Below are positions 1 through 7,269 of a DNA stretch of 44,525 nucleotides, piece by piece. The stretch spans positions 1 to 44,525 of IMG/VR virus record IMGVR_UViG_3300046007_005629; one strand, 5' to 3'. This stretch comes from a virus. Below the pieces are notes generated by a model. It searched no databases. It had not been told where the DNA came from and was given only the letters and a program-made list of their open reading frames with translations. The number at the start of each line of letters is the position of its first letter. The first letter of the stretch is position 1. A program made the translations under genes and the position numbers.

Positions 1-260
1 GGATGTTCTTGTTTGGTAATAGACAAAGCAATGTCTACCATTTGACTAATCCATTGTTTAGACTCCGGGGTTGCTTTTTTAGTTACTTCATTTAGCTTAT
101 CTATATTAATGAAGTTTTCTAAAACAATTTTAGGTTCTGGAGTCACTGCATCCACAAATGAACCAAGATTGTCGTTTTTAGGCTGTCTAGGTACTCTAGT
201 AGTTTTTGTATCTATTGTCGTAACGCCTGGTGTTCCTTTTTTAATTGCTCTTACTGCCAT
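1..260 (-). CDS. Partial hypothetical protein (C-terminus beyond window edge)
   Basis: An open frame of 86 codons starts with ATG at 260 and runs off the left edge without a stop. The N-terminus reads MAVRAIKKGTPGVTTIDTKT and is rich in Lys and Thr, then continues as a polar, probably helical segment. I do not recognise a family. It lies downstream of the 448-residue protein gene, separated by about 140 bases that hold a hairpin. The leader before the ATG is A/T-rich with no Shine-Dalgarno sequence, as for most genes here. Support is the uninterrupted frame, the start context and the strand shared with every neighbour. Confidence 0.6.
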   Translation of the reverse strand, partial: MAVRAIKKGTPGVTTIDTKTTRVPRQPKNDNLGSFVDAVTPEPKIVLENFINIDKLNEVTKKATPESKQWISQMVDIALSITKQEH

Positions 261-333
261 AACTTGTTTAATTATTATTTACTTAATATAGTAATTTCTT
301 TTGAAATTACCAAATAGAACGATCGATTAGTTG

Positions 334-357
334 AATACTCCCAATCAAGGGAGTATT
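334..357 (-). terminator. Candidate hairpin terminator after the 448-aa gene
   Basis: A perfect 9-bp inverted repeat (AATACTCCC / GGGAGTATT) with a 6-base loop lies 44 bases past the stop at 401. The minus-strand sequence after it is not a clean U-tract, while the plus-strand side is T-rich. It may be a weak or bidirectional terminator or an RNA processing structure. Confidence 0.5.
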
Positions 358-400
358 TTATTTTATAAAGATAAGAAGAAAATTTCTATTTACCAAATCT

Positions 401-1747
401 TTAAGACTGTTTTTGAATGTAAGCTCTGGTTGTATATTTATTTTTCAATCCAAATCTATAACCATCTTGCGAAGATTCTATAGTTGCGAACTCAGACATA
501 TCTGCAGATACTTTAGTATCTCCATTTTGGAAATAGATTAAGCCGGCTTTTGCTCCGAAAAATTCTTTTTTAATATTTTCCAATCCTGAAATAAAAGTTT
601 TAGGGTCTTTTATAAAAGTATGATTCATTAAATCAGTTAGAATAATTTTTACCTCTTTAGTTTCATCTGTTACTGGCTGTCCTACTCTGATTTTAATTTC
701 GTCTGGTTTACCTGCACTTTTAGCAATATCTTGAGCATCATCTCCACTAATCCAATATTGAGAATTTATAGAGGTACCTTTAACTATTATTCTAGAAGTA
801 GTAATATTTTTACTTAATTTAAGTGAAGAAAGTAATTTATTTAATTTTTCTATTGAATTAAATGTTGTGTCTAATATTCCCATTGGCACATCGCCTGGAG
901 TAATAGTAATTAAATCTCCGCTAGCTTTTTTAACTGGCACTTCTTTAACAATATCCATTATTGTAGCCATTTTAGGTGACAATGTTAATACTGCCGCAAA
1001 ATTATCAGGTTGCTGCAAATCATTAATAATTGTATAAAAATCCATTAACTGTTTAGTAAATGGATGTCTAGATACTTTACCTTCAGCGCCTGGTCTAATA
1101 TTTCCAGCTTTAAATTTTCCAGATTTTGAATCTAAAATATCTAGCGATTTAACTTCATAATGTTTATCGCCATCTGCAATATCAAAAGATTGAGATGACC
1201 CTTGAACTACGGCATTAAGAACAAAAAATGAAATATACAATTCTCCCTTTCCGATTGCTTGGCCTACGAATGTGTCCCAAAGCTTTTGATATGGTTTATA
1301 TGATTTGTTATTTAAATCGTCTACAGTTTGTAATGATTTAAATACTTTAGCATACATTAACGCCTCTGTATTAGTCAATCCAGTAATAAACTTTTGAAAC
1401 TCAATAAATAAGTTATTTGGCATAGTTTCTAAAAACGGTTGCCAAAGTTCTTTTTGGTTAGTGTCTAATAAACTAGTAAACTTTTTAAATTGTGTATCAG
1501 TAGACGGAGCTTCTGTCAATCGTTCAAATGGCACTTCAATTCCTTGAGCTTCTAAAATGTTTTGTAAAATAAACAAATCCTTTTTATTTTTAAAATCAGG
1601 ATATCCTTTTTCACATTGATAACTCCACTCTAAAAGAATAGCATCAAAATTAGGAAGTGGCTTCTGAGCAACTTCTACTGTTTCAGTAATTCTCTGAACC
1701 GCATTTTTATCTTCTGCTAGAATAGAATTTAGGTTAATTTTTGCCAT
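401..1747 (-). CDS. Uncharacterised protein, possible PD-(D/E)XK nuclease-like core
   Basis: 448 residues with no signal peptide or membrane segment. The middle (about residues 165-215) contains a GKGE segment, then hydrophobic residues, then an Asp followed by Glu-Val-Lys in a strand-like stretch (DGDKHYEVKS). That order, Glu in a helix then D...ExK, is the layout of PD-(D/E)XK nuclease folds. The match is by eye and short, so the nuclease idea is an inference; the protein could equally be a virion component that only resembles it. The ATG at 1747 overlaps the TAA of the upstream gene by one base (TAATG), so the two are probably translationally coupled. The flanks differ in composition from the central block, suggesting several domains. 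Confidence 0.85.
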   Translation of the reverse strand: MAKINLNSILAEDKNAVQRITETVEVAQKPLPNFDAILLEWSYQCEKGYPDFKNKKDLFILQNILEAQGIEVPFERLTEAPSTDTQFKKFTSLLDTNQKELWQPFLETMPNNLFIEFQKFITGLTNTEALMYAKVFKSLQTVDDLNNKSYKPYQKLWDTFVGQAIGKGELYISFFVLNAVVQGSSQSFDIADGDKHYEVKSLDILDSKSGKFKAGNIRPGAEGKVSRHPFTKQLMDFYTIINDLQQPDNFAAVLTLSPKMATIMDIVKEVPVKKASGDLITITPGDVPMGILDTTFNSIEKLNKLLSSLKLSKNITTSRIIVKGTSINSQYWISGDDAQDIAKSAGKPDEIKIRVGQPVTDETKEVKIILTDLMNHTFIKDPKTFISGLENIKKEFFGAKAGLIYFQNGDTKVSADMSEFATIESSQDGYRFGLKNKYTTRAYIQKQS

Positions 1748-2118
1748 TACGCTAAATTTTCTAATTTGTATTTTGTTGATGAAAGTAATTCATCAATAGT
1801 GTCAATTTGGTTTTGTATCGAAGAACTTTGAAGCTTTTCTCCTTTTCTTAATTTTTCTAAAGCTTCTATTAGCTTACTGAAATATTTAATAATATTTTCA
1901 ACAGCAGCATTATTGTCAATACCGTCTACATCTTGAAATTCAATTAATCCATTTTTACCTTGGTAATTTTCAATAATTAAATCAAGTAAAGGAATAATTC
2001 CTTCGTAATATGCTTGTAACGCTAAATGCGCTGCATGCGACCCAGGACCTTTTACACGTAAATGAAATACATGAGCTTGAGTTCTAGAGTGCATGAATAA
2101 TGATGCTAATTCTTCCAT
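1747..2118 (-). CDS. Small all-helical protein, DUF5856-like
   Basis: 123 residues, predicted almost wholly helical. It opens with a segment containing SRTQAHVFHLRVKG and, further on, YYEGI and ENYQGK. This resembles a phage family I recall as DUF5856, whose His/Glu-rich helices suggest a Dps/ferritin-like four-helix bundle. Family membership is from memory and the metal-binding idea is inference. The C-terminal third is Ser/Gln/Leu-rich. The gene has a candidate promoter motif at 2130-2140, just before its ATG, and is coupled to the next gene by a TAATG overlap. Function unknown. Confidence 0.8.
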   Translation of the reverse strand: MEELASLFMHSRTQAHVFHLRVKGPGSHAAHLALQAYYEGIIPLLDLIIENYQGKNGLIEFQDVDGIDNNAAVENIIKYFSKLIEALEKLRKGEKLQSSSIQNQIDTIDELLSSTKYKLENLA

Positions 2119-2129
2119 AATTTTCTTTA

Positions 2130-2140
2130 AAATAAATATC
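2130..2140 (-). promoter_or_regulatory. Late-promoter-like motif (core ATATTTAT)
   Basis: The minus strand reads GATATTTATT, 14 bases upstream of the ATG at 2118, in the gap after dut. It matches the motif repeated upstream of many other units in this window. Confidence 0.5.
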
Positions 2141-2147
2141 TAAATCC

Positions 2148-2681
2148 TTAATTTCCTGTTGACCCATAACCTCCAGAACCTCTTTGAGAATCAGACAAAT
2201 CGTCTACTTCTTCAAACTCAATTTGTGGATATGGTATAATAACTAACTGACCTATTCTATCTCCTACTTGATATGCAGTTTCAGATGACACCCAAATTAC
2301 ATTTTCTACTGGGCCTGTCAATAAAGGAAGTCCTTTTCGTTCTCTGTCTTCTTGAAGTGTTTGAAGAACTGCAGGTTCCATTTCTTTAGTTCTGATACCT
2401 AAATCTTTAAACCTAAATTTAATTTCACCTCTATATCCTGAATCTACAACTCCTACATGATTTGCTAAAATCAAAGATGTTTTTGATACTGAACTTCTAG
2501 CGAATAAAAGTCCTACATAGCCTTCTGGAATTTCAACTGCTAAACCAGTTCCATATTCAATAAACAATCCTGACTTATCTATTTGTGATGATATAGCCGT
2601 TAAATCCATTCCTGCATCTCCTTGAGTTGCATATGAAGGTATAACTGCTTCTGTGCTTAATTTTTTTATATTAACTTTCAT
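2148..2681 (-). CDS. dut: dUTP diphosphatase (trimeric dUTPase)
   Basis: Hydrolyses dUTP to dUMP and pyrophosphate, keeping uracil out of phage DNA and supplying dUMP for thymidylate. All five trimeric dUTPase motifs are visible in order: GDAGMDL near the N-terminus, ARSS, GVVDSGYRGEI with the catalytic Asp, RIGQLVI, and the C-terminal Gly-rich GSGGYGSTG arm. About 177 residues, longer than the usual 145-155 because of an insertion between motifs 3 and 4 containing a charged helix (KEMEPAVLQTLQEDRERKG). I chose the ATG at 2681; an in-frame TTG lies three codons upstream at 2690. The start overlaps the end of the thioredoxin gene by 11 bases, so the two are coupled and probably belong to one nucleotide-metabolism unit. 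Confidence 0.95.
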   Translation of the reverse strand: MKVNIKKLSTEAVIPSYATQGDAGMDLTAISSQIDKSGLFIEYGTGLAVEIPEGYVGLLFARSSVSKTSLILANHVGVVDSGYRGEIKFRFKDLGIRTKEMEPAVLQTLQEDRERKGLPLLTGPVENVIWVSSETAYQVGDRIGQLVIIPYPQIEFEEVDDLSDSQRGSGGYGSTGN

Positions 2682-2934
2682 ATTGCGCAACTGTTTCTTC
2701 TAATTTAGTAGCAGAAATAACTCCTACCATTTTTTCAACTACTTCTCCGTCTTTTTCAAATATAAATGTAGGAATATTTCTTACACCATACTTTTGCATT
2801 AATTCTTGGTTGCTGTCAGCATCCACTATCTCTGAAGTGAATCTACCTGGGTTGTCTTCAACAAATTTATTGAAAACAGGTTTCATCATTTTACAAGGCC
2901 CGCACCATGGAGCGCTTACATAAATTATGTTCAT
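2671..2934 (-). CDS. trxA: Thioredoxin
   Basis: 87-residue thioredoxin-fold protein with the classic WCGPC redox site near residues 10-14 and the cis-proline loop (NIPTF) near residue 54. It is shorter than cellular thioredoxins (about 105) because it starts directly at the strand before the active site, which is common for phage thioredoxins and glutaredoxins. It likely acts in the cytoplasm as a dithiol reductant. Its position between the ribonucleotide reductase and dUTPase genes suggests it re-reduces the C-terminal cysteine pair of that reductase; this is an inference from context. It overlaps dut downstream and follows the 262-residue gene after 6 bases. Confidence 0.93.
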   Translation of the reverse strand: MNIIYVSAPWCGPCKMMKPVFNKFVEDNPGRFTSEIVDADSNQELMQKYGVRNIPTFIFEKDGEVVEKMVGVISATKLEETVAQYES

Positions 2935-2940
2935 AACTTT

Positions 2941-3729
2941 TTAATATTTAATTACTTTTTTAACTTCTAAAATTTCAACAGGCTTAACTATGATTTCATT
3001 CCACAAATAAGTCGATTTATCTTCATCACTACATAAATCAGCTGAAGTGCATAAATTAGATGTTTCGTCTGGGTGACCTAATCTAAACATATTAGCTGCT
3101 TTGTTACCTTTATCCGTTACAATAGATTTTACATCTGATTTAAACGCTGCTACTAATTTACCTTTTAGTTTAACTAACATATTAGATTCTGGTCTAAAGA
3201 ATTTTCTATATTGTTTAGTAAAAGTTGATATTGCATATATTCCTCCATTTTCAACGGAGTCTTGTAAATTCAATACTCCTTGAGGAGATGTCCAATGCAA
3301 TACAGTTACTGTTTCATCTATTGAACCATACACAGTCTGAGTAAAATCTTTATCTAACAATACAAAAGGCTCTAACGCTCCTCTTGAATAAAAGAATGCA
3401 ACTTTTACAGAATCGATTAATTCATTACCTAGCGCTTCTGAAAACTCATCTCGCAATTGCCAAACTCTATGGTTTACAAAATCTTCAATAAAATCTAAAA
3501 CTTCTTTTTGAGTTAGCCCATCAAAGAGTTGAGTTTCAACATAAAGTTGATACTTGAACCATTTATTGATTAAGTGTACTAAATTGTGGTTATCATCTAT
3601 TATTCCTCCTCTTGTATCAAATCCTTGCTTTTCAAGTTCAAGAAATTCATTAGCAACTTGCTCCCATTCGGAAATTGTTGCAAATGCATCTTCTGGGTGA
3701 AAATAACCTCTTACTGGAAATTTATTCAT
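2941..3729 (-). CDS. Uncharacterised 262-aa protein, possible ADP-ribosyltransferase-like C-half
   Basis: No confident family. The N-terminal half is helical and acidic. The C-terminal half has a strand with LHWTS (His145), then a strand with AISTFT (Ser168), and near the end WNEIIVKPVEI (Glu245). This His...Ser-Thr...Glu spacing loosely echoes the H-S-E layout of ADP-ribosyltransferase folds, but I cannot confirm it. Two cysteines lie close together in a loop (LCTSADLC). The gene overlaps the end of the preceding Cys-rich gene by 8 bases and has its own promoter-like motif at 3741-3751, inside that gene. Location beside nrdJ and trxA is the only functional hint. Confidence 0.8.
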   Translation of the reverse strand: MNKFPVRGYFHPEDAFATISEWEQVANEFLELEKQGFDTRGGIIDDNHNLVHLINKWFKYQLYVETQLFDGLTQKEVLDFIEDFVNHRVWQLRDEFSEALGNELIDSVKVAFFYSRGALEPFVLLDKDFTQTVYGSIDETVTVLHWTSPQGVLNLQDSVENGGIYAISTFTKQYRKFFRPESNMLVKLKGKLVAAFKSDVKSIVTDKGNKAANMFRLGHPDETSNLCTSADLCSDEDKSTYLWNEIIVKPVEILEVKKVIKY

Positions 3730-3934
3730 TCTGTTCTTTTATATAAATATCTTGTACTTGAATATTTCCCGCTTCATGTTTAGGTTCAAAAGGACAATGT
3801 CGACATCCATTACCACAACAAACACCTCTCTCTATATGGTATTTTGCAGTGAATACTTTATATCCATTTTCAATATAAAAGAGCGGCTTTTCGGACCGCT
3901 CTTCTACATATAATTTATATATCCAATCTGTCAT
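3722..3934 (-). CDS. Small Cys-rich protein (DUF5522-like)
   Basis: 70 residues. The core reads ERGVCCGNGCRHCPF, a CC-x2-C-x2-C cluster. I recall this from a bacterial family named DUF5522, common in Bacteroidota, whose members carry a very similar CCG.GCRHCPY motif; metal binding is likely but unproven. The first 25 codons coincide with a strong hairpin terminator (3879-3903), so this gene may be reached only by read-through. Its 3' end overlaps the next gene by 8 bases and contains that gene's promoter-like motif. It starts 4 bases after the nrdJ stop. Confidence 0.75.
   Translation of the reverse strand: MTDWIYKLYVEERSEKPLFYIENGYKVFTAKYHIERGVCCGNGCRHCPFEPKHEAGNIQVQDIYIKEQNE
3741..3751 (-). 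promoter_or_regulatory. Late-promoter-like motif inside the DUF5522-like gene
   Basis: The minus strand reads GATATTTATAT, ending 12 bases before the ATG at 3729. It lies in the last codons of the upstream gene, the only clear copy within coding sequence. Confidence 0.4.
3879..3903 (-). terminator. Intragenic hairpin terminator after nrdJ
   Basis: A perfect 8-bp inverted repeat (AAGAGCGG / CCGCTCTT) with a 9-base loop, followed on the minus strand by TTATATTG so that transcripts end in UUUUAUAUUG. It sits 36 bases beyond the nrdJ stop, within the first third of the DUF5522-like coding sequence. It probably ends or attenuates the nrdJ transcript. Confidence 0.6.
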
Positions 3935-3938
3935 TGAA

Positions 3939-5795
3939 TTATGTTATTTCACAGGCACCTCCTGCACAAGCAGCTTGATCTTGCAAATTGGTATTATCCA
4001 TTAATTCAACCACTTGAGACAAATCAATATTTGTTAATGATTTCATCATATCTAAATACTTTGCTTCATCACAGTCTTCAAAAGGAGCTTGAATATAAGT
4101 TCCTCCATTGTAAGGAAGTACTGACAATCCATTATAGAATTTTCTATTCTCCCACATCCAAGCGCCTACTTCATCCCATTCATTTTCTTTAATTGAAACG
4201 GTAGCGGATATGTTATGAGTATTTTGACCTCCTCGATGTCCTGGCTTGATCCAATTAGTATAGAACCATTTAACTCTTTCTAACAAATCTAATGCAGACT
4301 CATGTCTTAATATAGAACCGTCTGGAGCTTTTTGTGGCACTGAAATCACTGCTGTATCGTGAGGACGGAAATATTCATCTTCAACTAACTCAGGATGATT
4401 AATTGTTAAGTAAGAATAAATTGCTTCATTCTTTCCTACTCGAATTCTTCTAACATAATAATCATTGTGCCAAGCGTGAATACCTGAAGAGGTGCCTAAC
4501 ACCAATGAAGAAGTTCCAGAAGGCTTAATAGTAGTCGATCTAGCCGATTTATTGATTCCAATAATTTTTGCTACTCTTTCATTTTCTTCTTTTACAATTC
4601 CAGCTGCTGCCTTCAAATCATATTTTTGAGCTTGGTCTGAACCTACTCCTGTCATACCTACTCCAATCAAAGCGTCTTTCTCTGTAGTTCGTTGCCACAC
4701 AGAACGCAAATAATGGAAATTGGTATATCCTGCTTGAAGCGTTCCAATAAATGAAGCAGCTTTAACTCTAGCATCTAAATCTTCTTGAGATGTAATATCA
4801 GATACATTTACTTCACATAAATTACAAAACTGAAATGGTCTTAATGCTATTTCGCAACATGGATTAGTTCCCCAATCTTTATCATTTGAAAAATAAATTC
4901 CAGGCTCCCCTGCTCCAGAAGCTTCAATCTTTTTCCATAAACTTAAAAAGAATTCTTCAGTAATTTTATTTCTTAATAACACTGCTGAATTATTTGCTCT
5001 TCCTCTTTGTGGATTCAACTCCCACCATGCTCCTGATTTCGAAGCAATCATTTCATCATCGTCTGCCGAGAATAAAGATATCAAAGCGGCTCTACGAATT
5101 CCTCCAGCTAACACAGCATCTGCAATATGACACACTATATCATGCACCTCAATAGAGGTTAATTTTTCATTGTCTTGTTTAGTATCTAATATACCTTGAA
5201 TTTTTACAAGACATTCTTTTAATGGTTGTGGTCCTGGAGCTTTACCTCCTGAAGTAATTAACATTGCTCCTTTTTGACGAATGTCTGAAAAGTCGAAGTT
5301 AATTGTTGACCCGCCTTGAAAATAAGACTTCATTAGAATCTTAACAGCGTCTGCCCAACCTTCAATAGAATCTCCAATTAAGAATCTTCTATGTTTAGTT
5401 GGATTTGGTTTTCTAATTTCAGGTAATGCATCTACGTGATGTTTTTGAACAGAGTATCCTACTCCCGTACCACCTAACAATAAAAACATAACCTCTCCAA
5501 ATGCTCTCCAATCATCTATTGGAGCATACGCGCAATTATAAATTCTATTAGGAGAAATTTCAACTGGCTTACCGCCAAATTGCAAAGATCTCATAGAAGG
5601 TAGAACTTTTTTGTCGTATACAAATTTATAAGTCTCTTCAATTTCTTGGGCCAATTGAGGGTACTTTTTAATGTGCATTTCTTTGTTTCGAGTAACTAAC
5701 TCTTCCCACGTTTCACGTCTCTGGAGTGAAGACTGAAACCTCGCGTATTTCATATGAACTGTAATGTCAGATAAAATTTCGTTTGATAATTCCAT
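3939..5795 (-). CDS. nrdJ: Class II (adenosylcobalamin-dependent) ribonucleotide reductase
   Basis: Makes deoxyribonucleotides from ribonucleotides using a cobalamin-generated thiyl radical, independent of oxygen and of a small subunit. At 618 residues it resembles the monomeric Lactobacillus-type triphosphate reductase (about 739) more than NrdA. Visible features: Cys88 in RIYNCAY; the catalytic loop NPCCEI with Asn311, Cys313 and Glu315; Cys324, which with Cys88 forms the redox pair; the KPSGTSS nucleotide-binding segment; and a C-terminal CAGGAC (C-x4-C) that shuttles electrons from thioredoxin. The spacing Cys313 to Cys324 equals that of Cys408 to Cys419 in the Lactobacillus enzyme. trxA and dut lie downstream. 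A leader of about 75 bases separates it from the helicase gene. Confidence 0.93.
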   Translation of the reverse strand: MELSNEILSDITVHMKYARFQSSLQRRETWEELVTRNKEMHIKKYPQLAQEIEETYKFVYDKKVLPSMRSLQFGGKPVEISPNRIYNCAYAPIDDWRAFGEVMFLLLGGTGVGYSVQKHHVDALPEIRKPNPTKHRRFLIGDSIEGWADAVKILMKSYFQGGSTINFDFSDIRQKGAMLITSGGKAPGPQPLKECLVKIQGILDTKQDNEKLTSIEVHDIVCHIADAVLAGGIRRAALISLFSADDDEMIASKSGAWWELNPQRGRANNSAVLLRNKITEEFFLSLWKKIEASGAGEPGIYFSNDKDWGTNPCCEIALRPFQFCNLCEVNVSDITSQEDLDARVKAASFIGTLQAGYTNFHYLRSVWQRTTEKDALIGVGMTGVGSDQAQKYDLKAAAGIVKEENERVAKIIGINKSARSTTIKPSGTSSLVLGTSSGIHAWHNDYYVRRIRVGKNEAIYSYLTINHPELVEDEYFRPHDTAVISVPQKAPDGSILRHESALDLLERVKWFYTNWIKPGHRGGQNTHNISATVSIKENEWDEVGAWMWENRKFYNGLSVLPYNGGTYIQAPFEDCDEAKYLDMMKSLTNIDLSQVVELMDNTNLQDQAACAGGACEIT

Positions 5796-5871
5796 AGTGT
5801 GTTAAATAATTTGTAAATAATAAGTTGAAGTCTCCCAAGCCTGGTTATATAATTATAGTATGATATAGAAA

Positions 5872-7230
5872 TTATCCAAGATCATTTGACACTTCTTTGT
5901 ATTTTTGTAATAGACTTTTTCTTAATAATTCCTCTCCAGTCTGCATTTGTTTATTAGTATCTTTACCTTGCACTGAAGTCTCCTCATAGATATGAATTTG
6001 TCCATTAGACATATTCATTTTCGACGGAAATGTGATTCCGTCAGGCCCAAATCTGTTTTTAATAATATGGAATCTTCCTGTACCTGCTATCTTATCAGTT
6101 ACCTTTCTAGACAGTGAAAGCACAAAATCGGCAATCATTACTTTTGAATAAGACTCTGAAATTTTATCCGCTTCAATAACATCTTGCTCCAAAGCACTTC
6201 TGTTTGCCTGTGACGCTGTAAATAATGGAATTTCATATTCTCCTGCTACCCCACGTAAATCTTCATAAATAGATTCTAACTCATGTCTCATTTCTTTTCT
6301 AGAAACAGTACCTCTTAATAAATCTGCATAATCGACAACTACTAAATCAGGCTTCTTACCCATTAAAATCATTTTTTCAATGTGAGCTCTAATAGTGGAA
6401 CATGAAGCTGTCTTGGTTGGATAATACTTAATAGTTAAATCTCCTTTTAATTTGCCTACCATTGCAGCAATGTCTTCTTGATTGTATTTTAAATTTTGTG
6501 CAGCTATTCCTGTTAGCACCGCGTCATATCTCTGACCTACATATCCTTCATTTAACTCTAAAGTATAATGAACTACATTTAAGCCATTTTTTATTGCATG
6601 GGCTCCTACATTAATAAGACCCCAAGATTTACCAATACCTGCAGGAGCTACAAATACTACAAGTTCTCCTTTACCAAAACCTCCGTCTGCTAAATCATTA
6701 ATAACTGGCCATGGAGTCGGAATACACGCTCTAACATTTTCCATATACCTAGATTCCACACTTGTATTATATTCATGACCTACTGCCTTATCAGCACCAG
6801 CTTTCATTGCCATATCAATAGTAGCTTTAATAGAATCATATTCTCCTTTTCTCAAAAGTTCTACTGAATCTAAAATTGCTCTTTTAATGCACTGATTCTT
6901 ACAAAAGTCTAAAGTCTCTGCCTTAACAAAATCTAAATCATCAGACTCTAAAAATCTATATGAATCTTTAAGAGTTTCTACTATTGCAGTCTTAACTACA
7001 TCTCTTTCAACTTCTTGAGTTTTGATTTTAAATACATCTAATGTAGGAGCACATCCATACTCATGAAAGTATTTCACAATTTGCTCTACAACCCATTGGT
7101 TAGCTTCTGATTCGAAAAATTCAGGTAATAGAATATCTGCTACCTGTTGTAAAAATGCTTTGTCTGTAAGTAAAGAAGATACAATCTTTACTTGAAATCC
7201 GTGTCCGAAATTACTTAATTTGTCTGCCAT
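5872..7230 (-). CDS. Replicative DNA helicase, DnaB/gp41 type
   Basis: 452 residues. Hexameric 5'-3' helicase that unwinds the fork. An N-terminal helical domain (about 1-150) precedes a RecA-like ATPase core. Walker A is APAGIGKS at 195-202. Walker B is LVVVDYADLL with the Asp at 300. A SQANRSAL segment matches the DnaB H3/sensor region (usually S-Q-L-N/S-R), and KNRFGPDG near 400 resembles the arginine-finger strand of DnaB. Equivalent to T4 gp41. It follows the 5' exonuclease gene after 39 bases, within the replication block. The start ATG at 7230 has an A/T-rich leader with a possible Bacteroidota-type promoter. Confidence 0.93.
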   Translation of the reverse strand: MADKLSNFGHGFQVKIVSSLLTDKAFLQQVADILLPEFFESEANQWVVEQIVKYFHEYGCAPTLDVFKIKTQEVERDVVKTAIVETLKDSYRFLESDDLDFVKAETLDFCKNQCIKRAILDSVELLRKGEYDSIKATIDMAMKAGADKAVGHEYNTSVESRYMENVRACIPTPWPVINDLADGGFGKGELVVFVAPAGIGKSWGLINVGAHAIKNGLNVVHYTLELNEGYVGQRYDAVLTGIAAQNLKYNQEDIAAMVGKLKGDLTIKYYPTKTASCSTIRAHIEKMILMGKKPDLVVVDYADLLRGTVSRKEMRHELESIYEDLRGVAGEYEIPLFTASQANRSALEQDVIEADKISESYSKVMIADFVLSLSRKVTDKIAGTGRFHIIKNRFGPDGITFPSKMNMSNGQIHIYEETSVQGKDTNKQMQTGEELLRKSLLQKYKEVSNDLG

Positions 7231-7237
7231 ATTAACC

Positions 7238-7269
7238 TAAATATATTAAATTCATTTGAACCATACAAA
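7238..7269 (-). promoter_or_regulatory. Possible host-type promoter upstream of helicase
   Basis: The minus strand shows TTTG, a 20-base spacer, then TATATTTA eight bases before the helicase ATG. This is close to the Bacteroidota -33/-7 consensus (TTTG and TAnnTTTG). A single instance in AT-rich DNA, so weak. Confidence 0.3.

Noticed and set aside
109-291. Short plus-strand open frame at the left edge with hydrophobic residues
   Set aside because: It lies opposite the minus-strand partial gene at 1-260, which has the better start context and the strand of all neighbours; the hydrophobic look comes from reading A/T-rich DNA backwards.
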